Assembly: GCA_007121115.1 (NCBI GenBank)
Contig: SKMI01000259.1
Location: 1 to 6,610 of the forward strand
Length of the DNA: 6,610 bases
Reading direction: 5' to 3'
Source of the DNA: Paracoccaceae bacterium
GTDB lineage: Bacteria > Pseudomonadota > Alphaproteobacteria > Rhodobacterales > Rhodobacteraceae
In this document: positions 1 through 6,218 of the stretch, piece after piece
Layout of the letters: every line of letters starts with the position of its first letter
Numbering within the stretch: position 1 is the stretch's first letter
The notes under the pieces: generated by a model
Databases searched by the model: none
Told to the model about the DNA's origin: nothing
Seen by the model: the letters and a program-made list of their open reading frames with translations, nothing else
Translations under genes and position numbers: made by a program

Positions 1-2
1 CC

Positions 3-347
3 CGGTTACGCCCGGCACTGCTGGCCCGGACCGAAGCCGACGCCCGCGCGCGCCTTGACCGCGCGGCGGAGCGGCTCGAGGCCGCGCTTGGCACGCGGCT
101 GGACCAGCGCCAGCGTCGGCTGGCCGAGGCACGTCGCCTGCACGAAACCCTGGGTTACACCGCCACGCTGGCGCGCGGCTTTGCCGTGGTGCGCGACGGC
201 GGCGGCAAGGTGCTGCCCGCGCGGGCCGAGGCGGCAGCGGCAACCGGTCTGGAAATCGAATTCCGGGACGGCAAGCTCAAGCTTGGCGGCGGCACCACGC
301 GCGCGCGCAAACCCGGCACCCCGCCCGATCAAGGCAGCTTCTTGTGA
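3..347 (+). CDS. xseA: Exodeoxyribonuclease VII large subunit, C-terminal part (5' end outside window)
   Basis: This is the last 114 codons of an open frame that enters from the left edge and stops with TGA at 345-347. The fragment begins with an Arg/Ala/Leu-rich, probably coiled-coil helix (residues about 8-48). It then carries the typical XseA end: the LGYTATLARGFAVVRD block (49-64), a short beta segment with LEIEFRDGKLKL (83-94), and a Pro/Gly-rich tail closing with DQGSFL, close to the common XseA ending. XseA pairs with the small XseB subunit in the cytoplasm to degrade single-stranded DNA to oligonucleotides. The nuclease core lies upstream, outside the window. The gene converges on the polyol operon and has no functional link to it. 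The C-terminal blocks make the family call firm although only about a quarter of the protein is visible. Confidence 0.88.
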   Translation, partial: RLRPALLARTEADARARLDRAAERLEAALGTRLDQRQRRLAEARRLHETLGYTATLARGFAVVRDGGGKVLPARAEAAAATGLEIEFRDGKLKLGGGTTRARKPGTPPDQGSFL

Positions 348-354
348 ACCCGCC

Positions 355-382
355 CCGGAAGCCGTGAATGCGGCGGTTCCGG
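355..382. terminator. Possible hairpin between convergent xseA and transaldolase genes
   Basis: CCGGAA plus GCCG at 355-364 can pair with CGGC (371-374) and TTCCGG (377-382). This gives a stem of about 10 pairs with a 6-base loop and a 2-base bulge (GG, 375-376). It begins 8 bases after the xseA stop, within the 101-base gap (348-448) between two converging genes, where a bidirectional terminator would be expected. No run of T follows on either strand, so it does not fit the classic intrinsic terminator. In DNA this GC-rich such a stem may also arise by chance. I see nothing else in the gap. Confidence 0.3.
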
Positions 383-448
383 ATCGGTTCACGCGCCCGC
401 CAGCCGGGATTGCCGCCTTCAACTGCAGACCCCGGACGCAAGCGGCCG

Positions 449-1396
449 TCACGCGCGCATCGACGCGCGCACAAGATCCACAAGCCGTTGATGATCCGCG
501 TGAAACTGGCGGATACCTTCGGCGAGCTTTTCGTTGGCCATTGCATCCGCCGCGAGTGCCCAGCGAAAGGCCGGTTCATCCACCGTGATCGCATCCACCG
601 GGTCCGGTGCGGGCGCGGGCAACTGGCGCGTGACCGCCCCGTGCCGCTGGCCAAGCTCCTCGATCAGCTTCGGCGAAATGGTCAGCCGGTCGCAGCCCGC
701 CAGGGCGCGGATCTGGTCGGTGGTCCGGAAAGACGCCGCCATGACGATGGTGTCGATCCCGTGGGCCTTGAAATACCCGTGGATGCGGCGCACCGAGAGC
801 ACGCCGGGGTCTTCCGCGGGCGGGTAGCTGTCGCGGCCCGCGGCCTTCTTGTGCCAGTCAGTGATCCGACCCACGAAGGGCGAGATCAGCCACGCCCCGG
901 CATCTGCGGCGGCCACGGCCTGTTCCAGCGCGAAGATCAGGGTCATGTTGCAGTCGATTCCGTCGCGCTGCAGCACTTCGGCGGCGCGGATCCCCTCCCA
1001 TGTCGCGGCCAGCTTGATCAGCACCTTGTCGCGGCCGATCCCGCGGGCGGCATAGGCGTCGATGATGGCCCGTGCCCGCGCGACCGAGGCGTCGGTGTCG
1101 AACGACAGCCGCGCCTCGACCTCGGTCGATACCCGGCCTGGCACCAGCGGCGCAATCTCGGCGCCGATGGCCACGGTGAGCGCCTCGGACACCTGCGCGG
1201 GGCTGTGCCCGGCGGCGCGACCGGCCGCGATTTCGCGCGCGATGACCGGTTCCAGCGCCGGGTCCGAGGCGGCCGCAAGGACCAGCGAGGGGTTGGTGGT
1301 GCAATCGACGGGGCGGTGCGTGCGGATGGCCGCGATGCTGCCGGTGTCGGCGACGAGCACGCTCATGTCCCTGAGTTGGTCGAGTTCACTTTGCAT
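449..1396 (-). CDS. tal: Transaldolase, long TalB type
   Basis: A 315-residue cytoplasmic enzyme, almost the length of E. coli TalB (317). It moves a dihydroxyacetone unit from fructose 6-phosphate (or sedoheptulose 7-phosphate) to an aldose phosphate, joining glycolysis to the pentose phosphate pathway. The TIM-barrel landmarks are all visible: VADTG with Asp17, the CTTNPSL block (Asn35), PGRVSTEVEARLS with Glu92, the Schiff-base Lys128 in LIKLAATW, ISPFVGRI (Ser172, Phe174), and PAEDPGV. Phe174 matches TalB Phe178, the residue favouring transaldolase over fructose-6-phosphate aldolase activity. The ATG at 1396 is preferred to upstream in-frame ATGs because AGGAGG lies four bases before it and the protein aligns from its first residues. 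The upstream extension would overlap the kinase gene and has no transaldolase similarity. It is the last gene of the operon, 13 bases after the kinase stop. The likely role is to drain fructose 6-phosphate made from hexitols. Confidence 0.95.
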   Translation of the reverse strand: MQSELDQLRDMSVLVADTGSIAAIRTHRPVDCTTNPSLVLAAASDPALEPVIAREIAAGRAAGHSPAQVSEALTVAIGAEIAPLVPGRVSTEVEARLSFDTDASVARARAIIDAYAARGIGRDKVLIKLAATWEGIRAAEVLQRDGIDCNMTLIFALEQAVAAADAGAWLISPFVGRITDWHKKAAGRDSYPPAEDPGVLSVRRIHGYFKAHGIDTIVMAASFRTTDQIRALAGCDRLTISPKLIEELGQRHGAVTRQLPAPAPDPVDAITVDEPAFRWALAADAMANEKLAEGIRQFHADHQRLVDLVRASMRA

Positions 1397-1400
1397 GGAG

Positions 1401-1406
1401 CCTCCT
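1401..1406 (-). promoter_or_regulatory. Ribosome binding site of the transaldolase gene
   Basis: On the minus strand the sequence reads AGGAGG, four bases before the ATG at 1396. It is the strongest Shine-Dalgarno match in the window and lies wholly in the 13-base gap after the kinase stop. It settles the transaldolase start, ruling out in-frame ATGs as far up as 1576, and suggests that translation of this last gene need not depend on coupling. Confidence 0.8.
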
Positions 1407-1409
1407 ATG

Positions 1410-2051
1410 TCACGGATCGGCAAGGACCACGTCGGCGGGCAGGCGTGCCGCCAGGACGCGGCGCGCGTTGGCCAGGTCGTTGCCCTCGGCGCGGGCGCGC
1501 GCCTGCGGTTCCGTGTGCCCATGCGCCAGCCAGCGCGCGATACAGCGCTCGCGGACGGTTTCTTCGGACGTGTCAAGCCAGGCCGAAACGTCCCACATCC
1601 GCGCCAGCGCTGACCAGGGGTCCTCGTTGAACAGCAGGTAATTGCCCTCGACGATGACGAAGTCGCAGTCGGTGGGCACCACCCCGGCCCCGGCGATGGA
1701 CAGATCGCGCGCGCGGTCGAACAAGGGATAGACCACCTCGGCGCCGCTGCGCAGCCGCTCGATCAGCGCGATGAAGCCTGGCGCGTCGAAGGTCTCGGGC
1801 GCGCCCTTGCGCGCGCGCAGTCGGCGCGCGTCCAGCACCGCGTTGTCCAGGTGGAAGCCGTCCATCGGCACCACCTCGGCCCGGCGGCCATCCTGCGCCA
1901 GCGCCGCGCGCAGCGCGGCCGAGAGCTCGGACTTGCCGCTTGCCGGAGCGCCCGCAACGGCGACCATCCTGCGCCGGCCGCCTGGCAGTGCACGCAGCCG
2001 CGCCATCAGGGCGCGCGGGACGGTGTTCAAGGGCGGGGTCGGGTGGGACAT
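1410..2051 (-). CDS. P-loop kinase, uridine kinase/FrcK-like family; probable sugar or nucleoside kinase
   Basis: A predicted 213-residue cytoplasmic NTP-dependent kinase. Walker A is GAPASGKS (34-41). It is followed by MDGFH (63-67), RKGAPETFD (81-89), a VYPLFDRA segment (107-114), the Walker-B-like strand IVEGNYLLF (133-141), an Arg-rich lid region around 166-176, and AEGNDLANA (188-196). These blocks are typical of the uridine kinase/pantothenate kinase-like family. That family includes the FrcK-type proteins found beside sugar ABC transporter genes in rhizobia. The substrate cannot be read from sequence. In this operon, D-fructose or another ketose made by SmoS and MtlK is plausible, but this is inference. 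The start at 2051 is chosen from family length and lies 28 bases after the mtlK stop, with no clear Shine-Dalgarno. GTG at 2066, TTG at 2063 and ATG at 2135 are in-frame alternatives, the last overlapping mtlK. Confidence 0.85.
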   Translation of the reverse strand: MSHPTPPLNTVPRALMARLRALPGGRRRMVAVAGAPASGKSELSAALRAALAQDGRRAEVVPMDGFHLDNAVLDARRLRARKGAPETFDAPGFIALIERLRSGAEVVYPLFDRARDLSIAGAGVVPTDCDFVIVEGNYLLFNEDPWSALARMWDVSAWLDTSEETVRERCIARWLAHGHTEPQARARAEGNDLANARRVLAARLPADVVLADP

Positions 2052-2079
2052 GGGGTCGCGCAACACGGTTGGAACAGCA

Positions 2080-3600
2080 TCATGGACGCGGTGGCGCCCC
2101 GGCCCGGGCACGGACTGCCTGCGGGTCGTCGACATAGCGGGCGATGGCTGCCGCGACACCATGCGCCTTCATGGTCTCGTACCACGCGCAGAAGGCCCGG
2201 GCAAAGCGTGGTGCGTCCTTCAGATCGCCATAGACGGGGACGCGTTCCAGCCAGGCCTCGGGGCGGCTGCGGGCCGTCAGCGCCGCCGCGTGCAGCACGG
2301 GCCACAGCGGGTCGTTGGCCTCGATCGGCGTGCCGTCCTCGCGCATCCCGGCGCAATAGCGCGCCCAGAGGACCGAGACCAGCGCCAGCCCGTCCACCGC
2401 TGTCCCCTTCCGAAGCCCGTCGCGGATGGACGGCACGATGAATCCGGCGTGCCGGCTGGAGCCGTCAAAGGCCACGCGGCGGGTGGTGTCGACGATTTCG
2501 GGGTTGGCGAAACGCCTCTCGATCAGTCCGATATACTCGGAAACCGAAACGCCGGGCGCGGGTGCAACATGCGGCGCGATCTCTTCGCGGAGGAGCTTCC
2601 GGAACATGGCGCGGATGCCGTCATGGGCCATGGCCGCGGCAATGGTGCCCAGTCCCAACAACTCGCCCGCCCCGCCGATCACCTGATGACCGCCGTTCAG
2701 GATGCGGATCTTCATGGTCTCGTACAGATGCACATCGTCCGAAAACACAGCCCCCGCGCGGTCCCAGTCCGGGCGCCCGGCGCAGAAATCATCCTCAATC
2801 ACCCACTGGCGGAAACGCTCATGGGTGACCGGGGCGGCGTCATCGATGCCGAACCCCCGCGCCAGCGCGATTTCGCGCGGGCCGGTGGCGGGCACGATGC
2901 AATCGACCATGGAACTGGGGAAGCTGCAGTTCGCATCGATCCAGTCCGCCAACGCGGGGTCCGACAGGCGCGCCAGCCCCACCACCGTCTGGCGCAGGAT
3001 CGCGCCGTTGCCCTGCAGGTTGTCGCAGCATAGCCCGGTGAACGGCCCCGCCCCGCGCGCGCGGCGCAACCGCAGCGCCGCCACCATGGCACCGAAGGCC
3101 GTGCGCGGGGTCTCCGGGTGGGCCGCGTCATGGTGGATATCGGGGTGCGCGACGTCCAGCCCGCCGGTGATTGGGTCGATGTAATAGCCGCCTTCGGTCA
3201 CGGTCAGCGACACGATGCGGATTTCCGGGGCCGCCATACGCGCGATGAGCGCGGCGTTGTCGGGTTCGACTGGCAGGAAATCGATCATGGCGCCGGTGAC
3301 CTCGGCGGATTTTCCGGCGGGGTCCAGTTCGATCAGCGTGCTCAGACAATCCTGCGCCAGCAGCCGCGCGCGCATGGTGCCGTCACCGGGACGCACGCCA
3401 GCCCCGATGATCGCCCAGTCCAGCGCCTGCCGCGATTGCATCAGCCGGTGGGTGAACCAGGCCTGATGCGCGCGGTGAAAATTCCCGAGCCCGATATGCA
3501 CGATCCCCGGCGTCAGGTCGGCGCGCGCATACCCTGGCACGGCCACCCCGGCGGGCATCCGGTCCAGGTTGGACAGGCGCAAGGGGGTCAGCTCATCCAT
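2080..3600 (-). CDS. mtlK: Mannitol 2-dehydrogenase (long-chain polyol dehydrogenase)
   Basis: A 506-residue cytoplasmic NAD-dependent enzyme oxidising D-mannitol to D-fructose, and probably related polyols such as D-arabitol. Its length is close to the approximately 490-residue Pseudomonas fluorescens enzyme. The N-terminal Rossmann domain carries IVHIGLGNFHRAHQA (33-47). CCDNLQGNG (191-199) supplies the conserved Asn194. The catalytic triad of the polyol-specific long-chain family is present in KIRILNGGH as Lys297, Asn302 and His305. The C-terminal all-helical domain runs to about residue 490. One oddity: the family signature region reads MVDCIVP (231-237), with Cys234 where the common form has Arg. 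ATG 3600 lies inside the end of smoS (13-base overlap) with a GGCGGA-like site just upstream, so translation is probably coupled to smoS. A fructuronate or arabinitol dehydrogenase is a less likely alternative given the neighbours. Confidence 0.93.
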   Translation of the reverse strand: MDELTPLRLSNLDRMPAGVAVPGYARADLTPGIVHIGLGNFHRAHQAWFTHRLMQSRQALDWAIIGAGVRPGDGTMRARLLAQDCLSTLIELDPAGKSAEVTGAMIDFLPVEPDNAALIARMAAPEIRIVSLTVTEGGYYIDPITGGLDVAHPDIHHDAAHPETPRTAFGAMVAALRLRRARGAGPFTGLCCDNLQGNGAILRQTVVGLARLSDPALADWIDANCSFPSSMVDCIVPATGPREIALARGFGIDDAAPVTHERFRQWVIEDDFCAGRPDWDRAGAVFSDDVHLYETMKIRILNGGHQVIGGAGELLGLGTIAAAMAHDGIRAMFRKLLREEIAPHVAPAPGVSVSEYIGLIERRFANPEIVDTTRRVAFDGSSRHAGFIVPSIRDGLRKGTAVDGLALVSVLWARYCAGMREDGTPIEANDPLWPVLHAAALTARSRPEAWLERVPVYGDLKDAPRFARAFCAWYETMKAHGVAAAIARYVDDPQAVRARAGAPPRP

Positions 3601-4361
3601 TGTCCGCCGTCCACGTTATAGGTCTGGGCGACGATGTATTCGGCCTCGTCGCTGGCCAGGAAAACCGCCATGCCGGTCAGGTCGCTGGCCCGGCCCATGC
3701 GACCGTAGGGAACGGCCTCGCCGACCTCGCGTTTTTTCTGGCCCGGGGCCTTGCCTTCGTATTTCGCGAAGAATGCGTCCACCCCGTCCCAGTGCTCGCC
3801 GTCCACCACACCCGGCGCGATGGCGTTGACGTTGATGCCGTGCCGGATCAGGTTCAGCGCCGCCGATTGCGTCAGGCTGATGATCGCGGCCTTGGAGGCA
3901 CAGTAGACCCCCACCAGCGCCTCGCCCCGCCGCCCGGCCTGCGACGCCATGTTGATGATCCTGCCGCCGCCCCCGCGTTCGATCATGTGCCGCGCCACCG
4001 CCTGCAGGGTGAACAGCGTGCCCGCGACGTTGATGTCAAAGCAGCGGGCGTAGTCGGCGCGCGTGACCTCGACGATGGGGGCGGCGGTGAAGATGGCGGC
4101 GTTGTTGATCAGGATGTCGATCTGGCCGAACCGTGTGACGGTGGCGTCCACGGCGGCGTCAATGCTCTGCTGTCTTGTGACGTCCATTTCGACGGCGAAG
4201 GCCGCTTCGCCCAGCCGGTCGGCCTCGGTCCGGGCGCGGTCGATGTCGATATCGGCCAGCGCCACGCGCGCGCCTTCGCGGATGTAGGCTTCGGCGAAAG
4301 CCAGCCCGATCCCGCGCGCAGCCCCCGTGATCAGGGCGCATTTGCCGTCCAGCCGGGTCAT
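3588..4361 (-). CDS. smoS: Sorbitol dehydrogenase, short-chain dehydrogenase (SmoS/PolS type)
   Basis: A 257-residue cytoplasmic NAD-dependent dehydrogenase converting D-sorbitol (glucitol) to D-fructose; the R. sphaeroides homologue also uses galactitol and L-iditol. All classical SDR landmarks are visible: the cofactor loop TGAARGIG (12-19), Asp37 at the end of the second strand (indicating NAD rather than NADP), the DVT segment at 60-62, NNAA (86-89), Asn111, and the catalytic Ser140, Tyr153 and Lys157. The stretches INMASQAGRRGEALVGVYC (136-154) and the region 174-195, with NVNAIAPGVVDGEHWDGVD, match the characterised R. sphaeroides sorbitol dehydrogenase as I remember it. That supports the specific name rather than a generic SDR call. 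The ATG at 4361 overlaps the smoK stop in an ATGA arrangement, and the 3' end overlaps mtlK by 13 bases. Only a weak GGACGGG lies upstream, so translation probably depends on coupling with smoK. Confidence 0.95.
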   Translation of the reverse strand: MTRLDGKCALITGAARGIGLAFAEAYIREGARVALADIDIDRARTEADRLGEAAFAVEMDVTRQQSIDAAVDATVTRFGQIDILINNAAIFTAAPIVEVTRADYARCFDINVAGTLFTLQAVARHMIERGGGGRIINMASQAGRRGEALVGVYCASKAAIISLTQSAALNLIRHGINVNAIAPGVVDGEHWDGVDAFFAKYEGKAPGQKKREVGEAVPYGRMGRASDLTGMAVFLASDEAEYIVAQTYNVDGGQWMS

Positions 4362-5362
4362 GCGATGCGATGCCCGTCCCGGTCGAAACGGTGCATCCTC
4401 TCGTGGCGCGGCGTCAGGAATAGGCGGTCGCCGTGCTTGATGTCAAGCTCGCCGTCGGCGCGCACGGTCACGCTTTCCGCCAGCCCGGTTTCATGGACGT
4501 GGAAGAACGTGTCCGAGCCCAGTTGTTCGGACACGCCGACCACCCCGGACCATTCGCCTTCGTGCGTCGACACCGTGAAGTGCTCGGGCCGGATGCCGAT
4601 GGTGTGGGCATCGTGTTTCCTGGCCTCGGCCCCTTCGAGCAGGTTCATCTTCGGCGAGCCGATGAAGCCTGCGACGAACAGGTTGCGCGGGTTGCGATAC
4701 AACTCCAGCGGCGTGCCCACCTGCTCGATATGGCCCGCGCGCAGCACCACGATCCGGTCGGCCATGGTCATCGCCTCGACCTGATCATGGGTGACATAGA
4801 TCATCGTGGTTTGCAGCCGGTTGTGAAGCTGGCTGATTTCCAGCCGCATCCCCACCCGCAGCGCGGCATCGAGGTTCGAAAGCGGCTCGTCGAACAGGAA
4901 CGCCGCCGGTTCGCGCACGATCGCCCGCCCGATGGCCACCCGCTGGCGCTGCCCCCCGGAAAGCTGGCCCGGGCGGCGGTCCAGATAGTCGGTCAGGTTC
5001 AGCACCTCGGCAGCGCGCTCGACGCGGCGGTCCTGCTCCTCGCGGCTCATGCCCGCCATGCGCAAGGGAAAGGCGATGTTCTTGCGCACGGTCATATGCG
5101 GATAAAGTGCGTAGGACTGGAACACCATCGCCAGCCCCCGCTTGGCGGGCGGAATGTCCGCGCTTTCCTTGCCGTCGATCAGGATCGAACCCGAGGTCAC
5201 ATCCTCCAACCCCGCGATCAGGCGCAGAAGCGTGGACTTGCCGCAGCCCGAAGGGCCGACGAAGACCGTGAACTCGCCATCCTCGATGGTCAGGTCCAGC
5301 GGCGGAATGACGGTGACATCGCCAAAGCTCTTGGTCACCTGTTCCAGAACGATACGTCCCAT
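4358..5362 (-). CDS. smoK: Polyol ABC transporter ATP-binding subunit (MalK/UgpC family)
   Basis: A 334-residue cytoplasmic ATPase that powers hexitol import through SmoF and SmoG. The nucleotide-binding domain holds Walker A GPSGCGKST (36-44), Q-loop Gln82 in FQSYALYPHM, signature LSGGQ (134-138), Walker B FLFDEP (155-160), D-loop SNLD (162-165) and switch His192. The linker GFIGSPKMNLL (232-242) and IGIRPEH (255-261) begin the C-terminal TOBE-like regulatory domain typical of MalK-type subunits of sugar importers. I chose ATG 5362 over the in-frame GTG at 5371. AAGGAG sits eight bases before the ATG but abuts and overlaps the GTG, leaving no room for ribosome spacing; the family also commonly begins with MG.I.L. 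The gene starts 12 bases after smoG and overlaps smoS by four bases. Polyol specificity is inferred from the operon. Confidence 0.95.
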   Translation of the reverse strand: MGRIVLEQVTKSFGDVTVIPPLDLTIEDGEFTVFVGPSGCGKSTLLRLIAGLEDVTSGSILIDGKESADIPPAKRGLAMVFQSYALYPHMTVRKNIAFPLRMAGMSREEQDRRVERAAEVLNLTDYLDRRPGQLSGGQRQRVAIGRAIVREPAAFLFDEPLSNLDAALRVGMRLEISQLHNRLQTTMIYVTHDQVEAMTMADRIVVLRAGHIEQVGTPLELYRNPRNLFVAGFIGSPKMNLLEGAEARKHDAHTIGIRPEHFTVSTHEGEWSGVVGVSEQLGSDTFFHVHETGLAESVTVRADGELDIKHGDRLFLTPRHERMHRFDRDGHRIA

Positions 5363-5370
5363 CAGGGTCA

Positions 5371-5376
5371 CTCCTT
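5371..5376 (-). promoter_or_regulatory. Ribosome binding site deciding the smoK start
   Basis: The minus strand reads TAAGGAG, so the Shine-Dalgarno AAGGAG shares two bases with the TAA stop of smoG (5375-5377). It stands eight bases before ATG 5362 and would overlap the alternative GTG at 5371. This fixes the start and ties smoK translation to ribosomes finishing smoG. Confidence 0.75.
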
Positions 5377-6205
5377 ATTTGACGGCGCCGAAGGTCAGGC
5401 CGCGGACAAGCTGTTTCTGGCTGAACCAGCCCAGGATCAGGATCGGCGCAATGGCCATGGTCGAGGCCGCCGATAGTTTTGCGTAGAACAGCCCTTCGGG
5501 GCTGGAATAGCTGGCAATGAAGGCCGTGAGCGGGGCCGCACGCGCCGCCGTCAGGTTCAGGGTCCAGAACGCCTCGTTCCAGGCCAGGATCACGTTCAGC
5601 AGGATTGTCGAGGCGATGCCCGGAATGGCCATGGGGGTCAGCACGAACAGGATTTCCTCGCGCAGCCCGGCGCCGTCCATGCGGGCGGCTTCAAGGATCT
5701 CGGTCGGGATCTCCTTGAAATAGGTGTAGAGCATCCAGACCATGATCGGCAGGTTGATCAGCATGATCACGATGGTCAGCCCGAAGCGCGAGTCCAGCAG
5801 GCCAAGCTGGATGAAGATCAGGTAGATCGGATACAGCACGCCCACCGCGGGCAGCATCTTCGTGGACAGCATCCACAGCAGGATGTTCTTGGTCTGGTTG
5901 GACGGCACGAAGGCCATGGACCACGCGGCCGGGATGGCGACGATCATGCCGAGGATGGTCGAGCCCCCGGCGATGTAGATCGAATTCCACAGGAACCGCG
6001 TGTAGTTGGAGCGTTCCTGCACCACGCGGTAATTCTCGAGCGTCCAGTCGAAGAAGAACCACACCGGCGGATCGGCAATCGCCTGCGCTTCGGTCTTGAA
6101 GCTGGTCAGAAAGGTCCAGAGGATCGGAAAGAAGATCAGAAGCCCGATCACCCAGGCGACCCCGGTGTTGATGGCCTTGCGTTGGGCCGTGACAGTGCGT
6201 GCCAT
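5375..6205 (-). CDS. smoG: Polyol ABC transporter permease (MalG-type inner-membrane subunit)
   Basis: A 276-residue inner-membrane protein forming the hexitol translocation channel with SmoF. About six hydrophobic segments are visible at roughly 14-35, 73-98, 108-133, 142-163, 192-212 and 243-262. A long periplasmic stretch after the first segment (about 36-70) is typical of MalG-like CUT1 permeases. The cytoplasmic coupling loop with the EAA motif EAARMDGAG (172-180) and downstream Pro191 docks onto the Q-loop region of SmoK. The protein ends LVRGLTFGAVK, a tail typical of this permease family. ATG 6205 is supported by a GAGGGGGG purine run (6213-6220) seven bases upstream that overlaps the smoF stop. 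The gene lies 13 bases after smoF and 12 before smoK. Specificity for sorbitol/mannitol comes from context and overall resemblance to SmoG. Confidence 0.94.
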   Translation of the reverse strand: MARTVTAQRKAINTGVAWVIGLLIFFPILWTFLTSFKTEAQAIADPPVWFFFDWTLENYRVVQERSNYTRFLWNSIYIAGGSTILGMIVAIPAAWSMAFVPSNQTKNILLWMLSTKMLPAVGVLYPIYLIFIQLGLLDSRFGLTIVIMLINLPIMVWMLYTYFKEIPTEILEAARMDGAGLREEILFVLTPMAIPGIASTILLNVILAWNEAFWTLNLTAARAAPLTAFIASYSSPEGLFYAKLSAASTMAIAPILILGWFSQKQLVRGLTFGAVK

Positions 6206-6218
6206 GATACGTCCCCCC

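Noticed and set aside
455..475. Repeated GC-alternating tracts (acgcgcgca, acgcgcgcac) near the transaldolase 3' end
   Set aside because: They lie within transaldolase coding sequence as ordinary Arg/Ala codons. Similar GCGCGC tracts occur throughout the window and do not form a regular array.
55..588. Plus-strand frame over the xseA end and beyond, and the opposing minus frame 6-452
   Set aside because: The XseA C-terminal sequence is in a different plus-strand frame (3-347). These two translations are basic, Pro/Arg/Ala-rich shadows without motifs.
1397..1576. 60-codon N-terminal extension of the transaldolase frame
   Set aside because: It overlaps the kinase gene, has no similarity to transaldolases, and the AGGAGG site at 1401-1406 points to ATG 1396.
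368..1630. 420-codon plus-strand open frame opposite the transaldolase and the end of the kinase gene
   Set aside because: It is antisense to a transaldolase with a complete set of catalytic motifs. Its translation is rich in Arg, Gly, Asp and His with no recognisable domain. Long antisense frames are expected in DNA this GC-rich.
1771..3033. 420-codon plus-strand open frame opposite the kinase and mtlK
   Set aside because: It spans two well-supported genes on the other strand, has low-complexity GC-driven composition, and shows no family motif.
3600..5476. Two long plus-strand open frames (3600-4784 and 4433-5476) opposite smoS, smoK and the end of smoG
   Set aside because: They overlap each other and mirror the codon-position bias of the real genes. 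The translations show only His/Arg/Asp-rich sequence typical of antisense frames.
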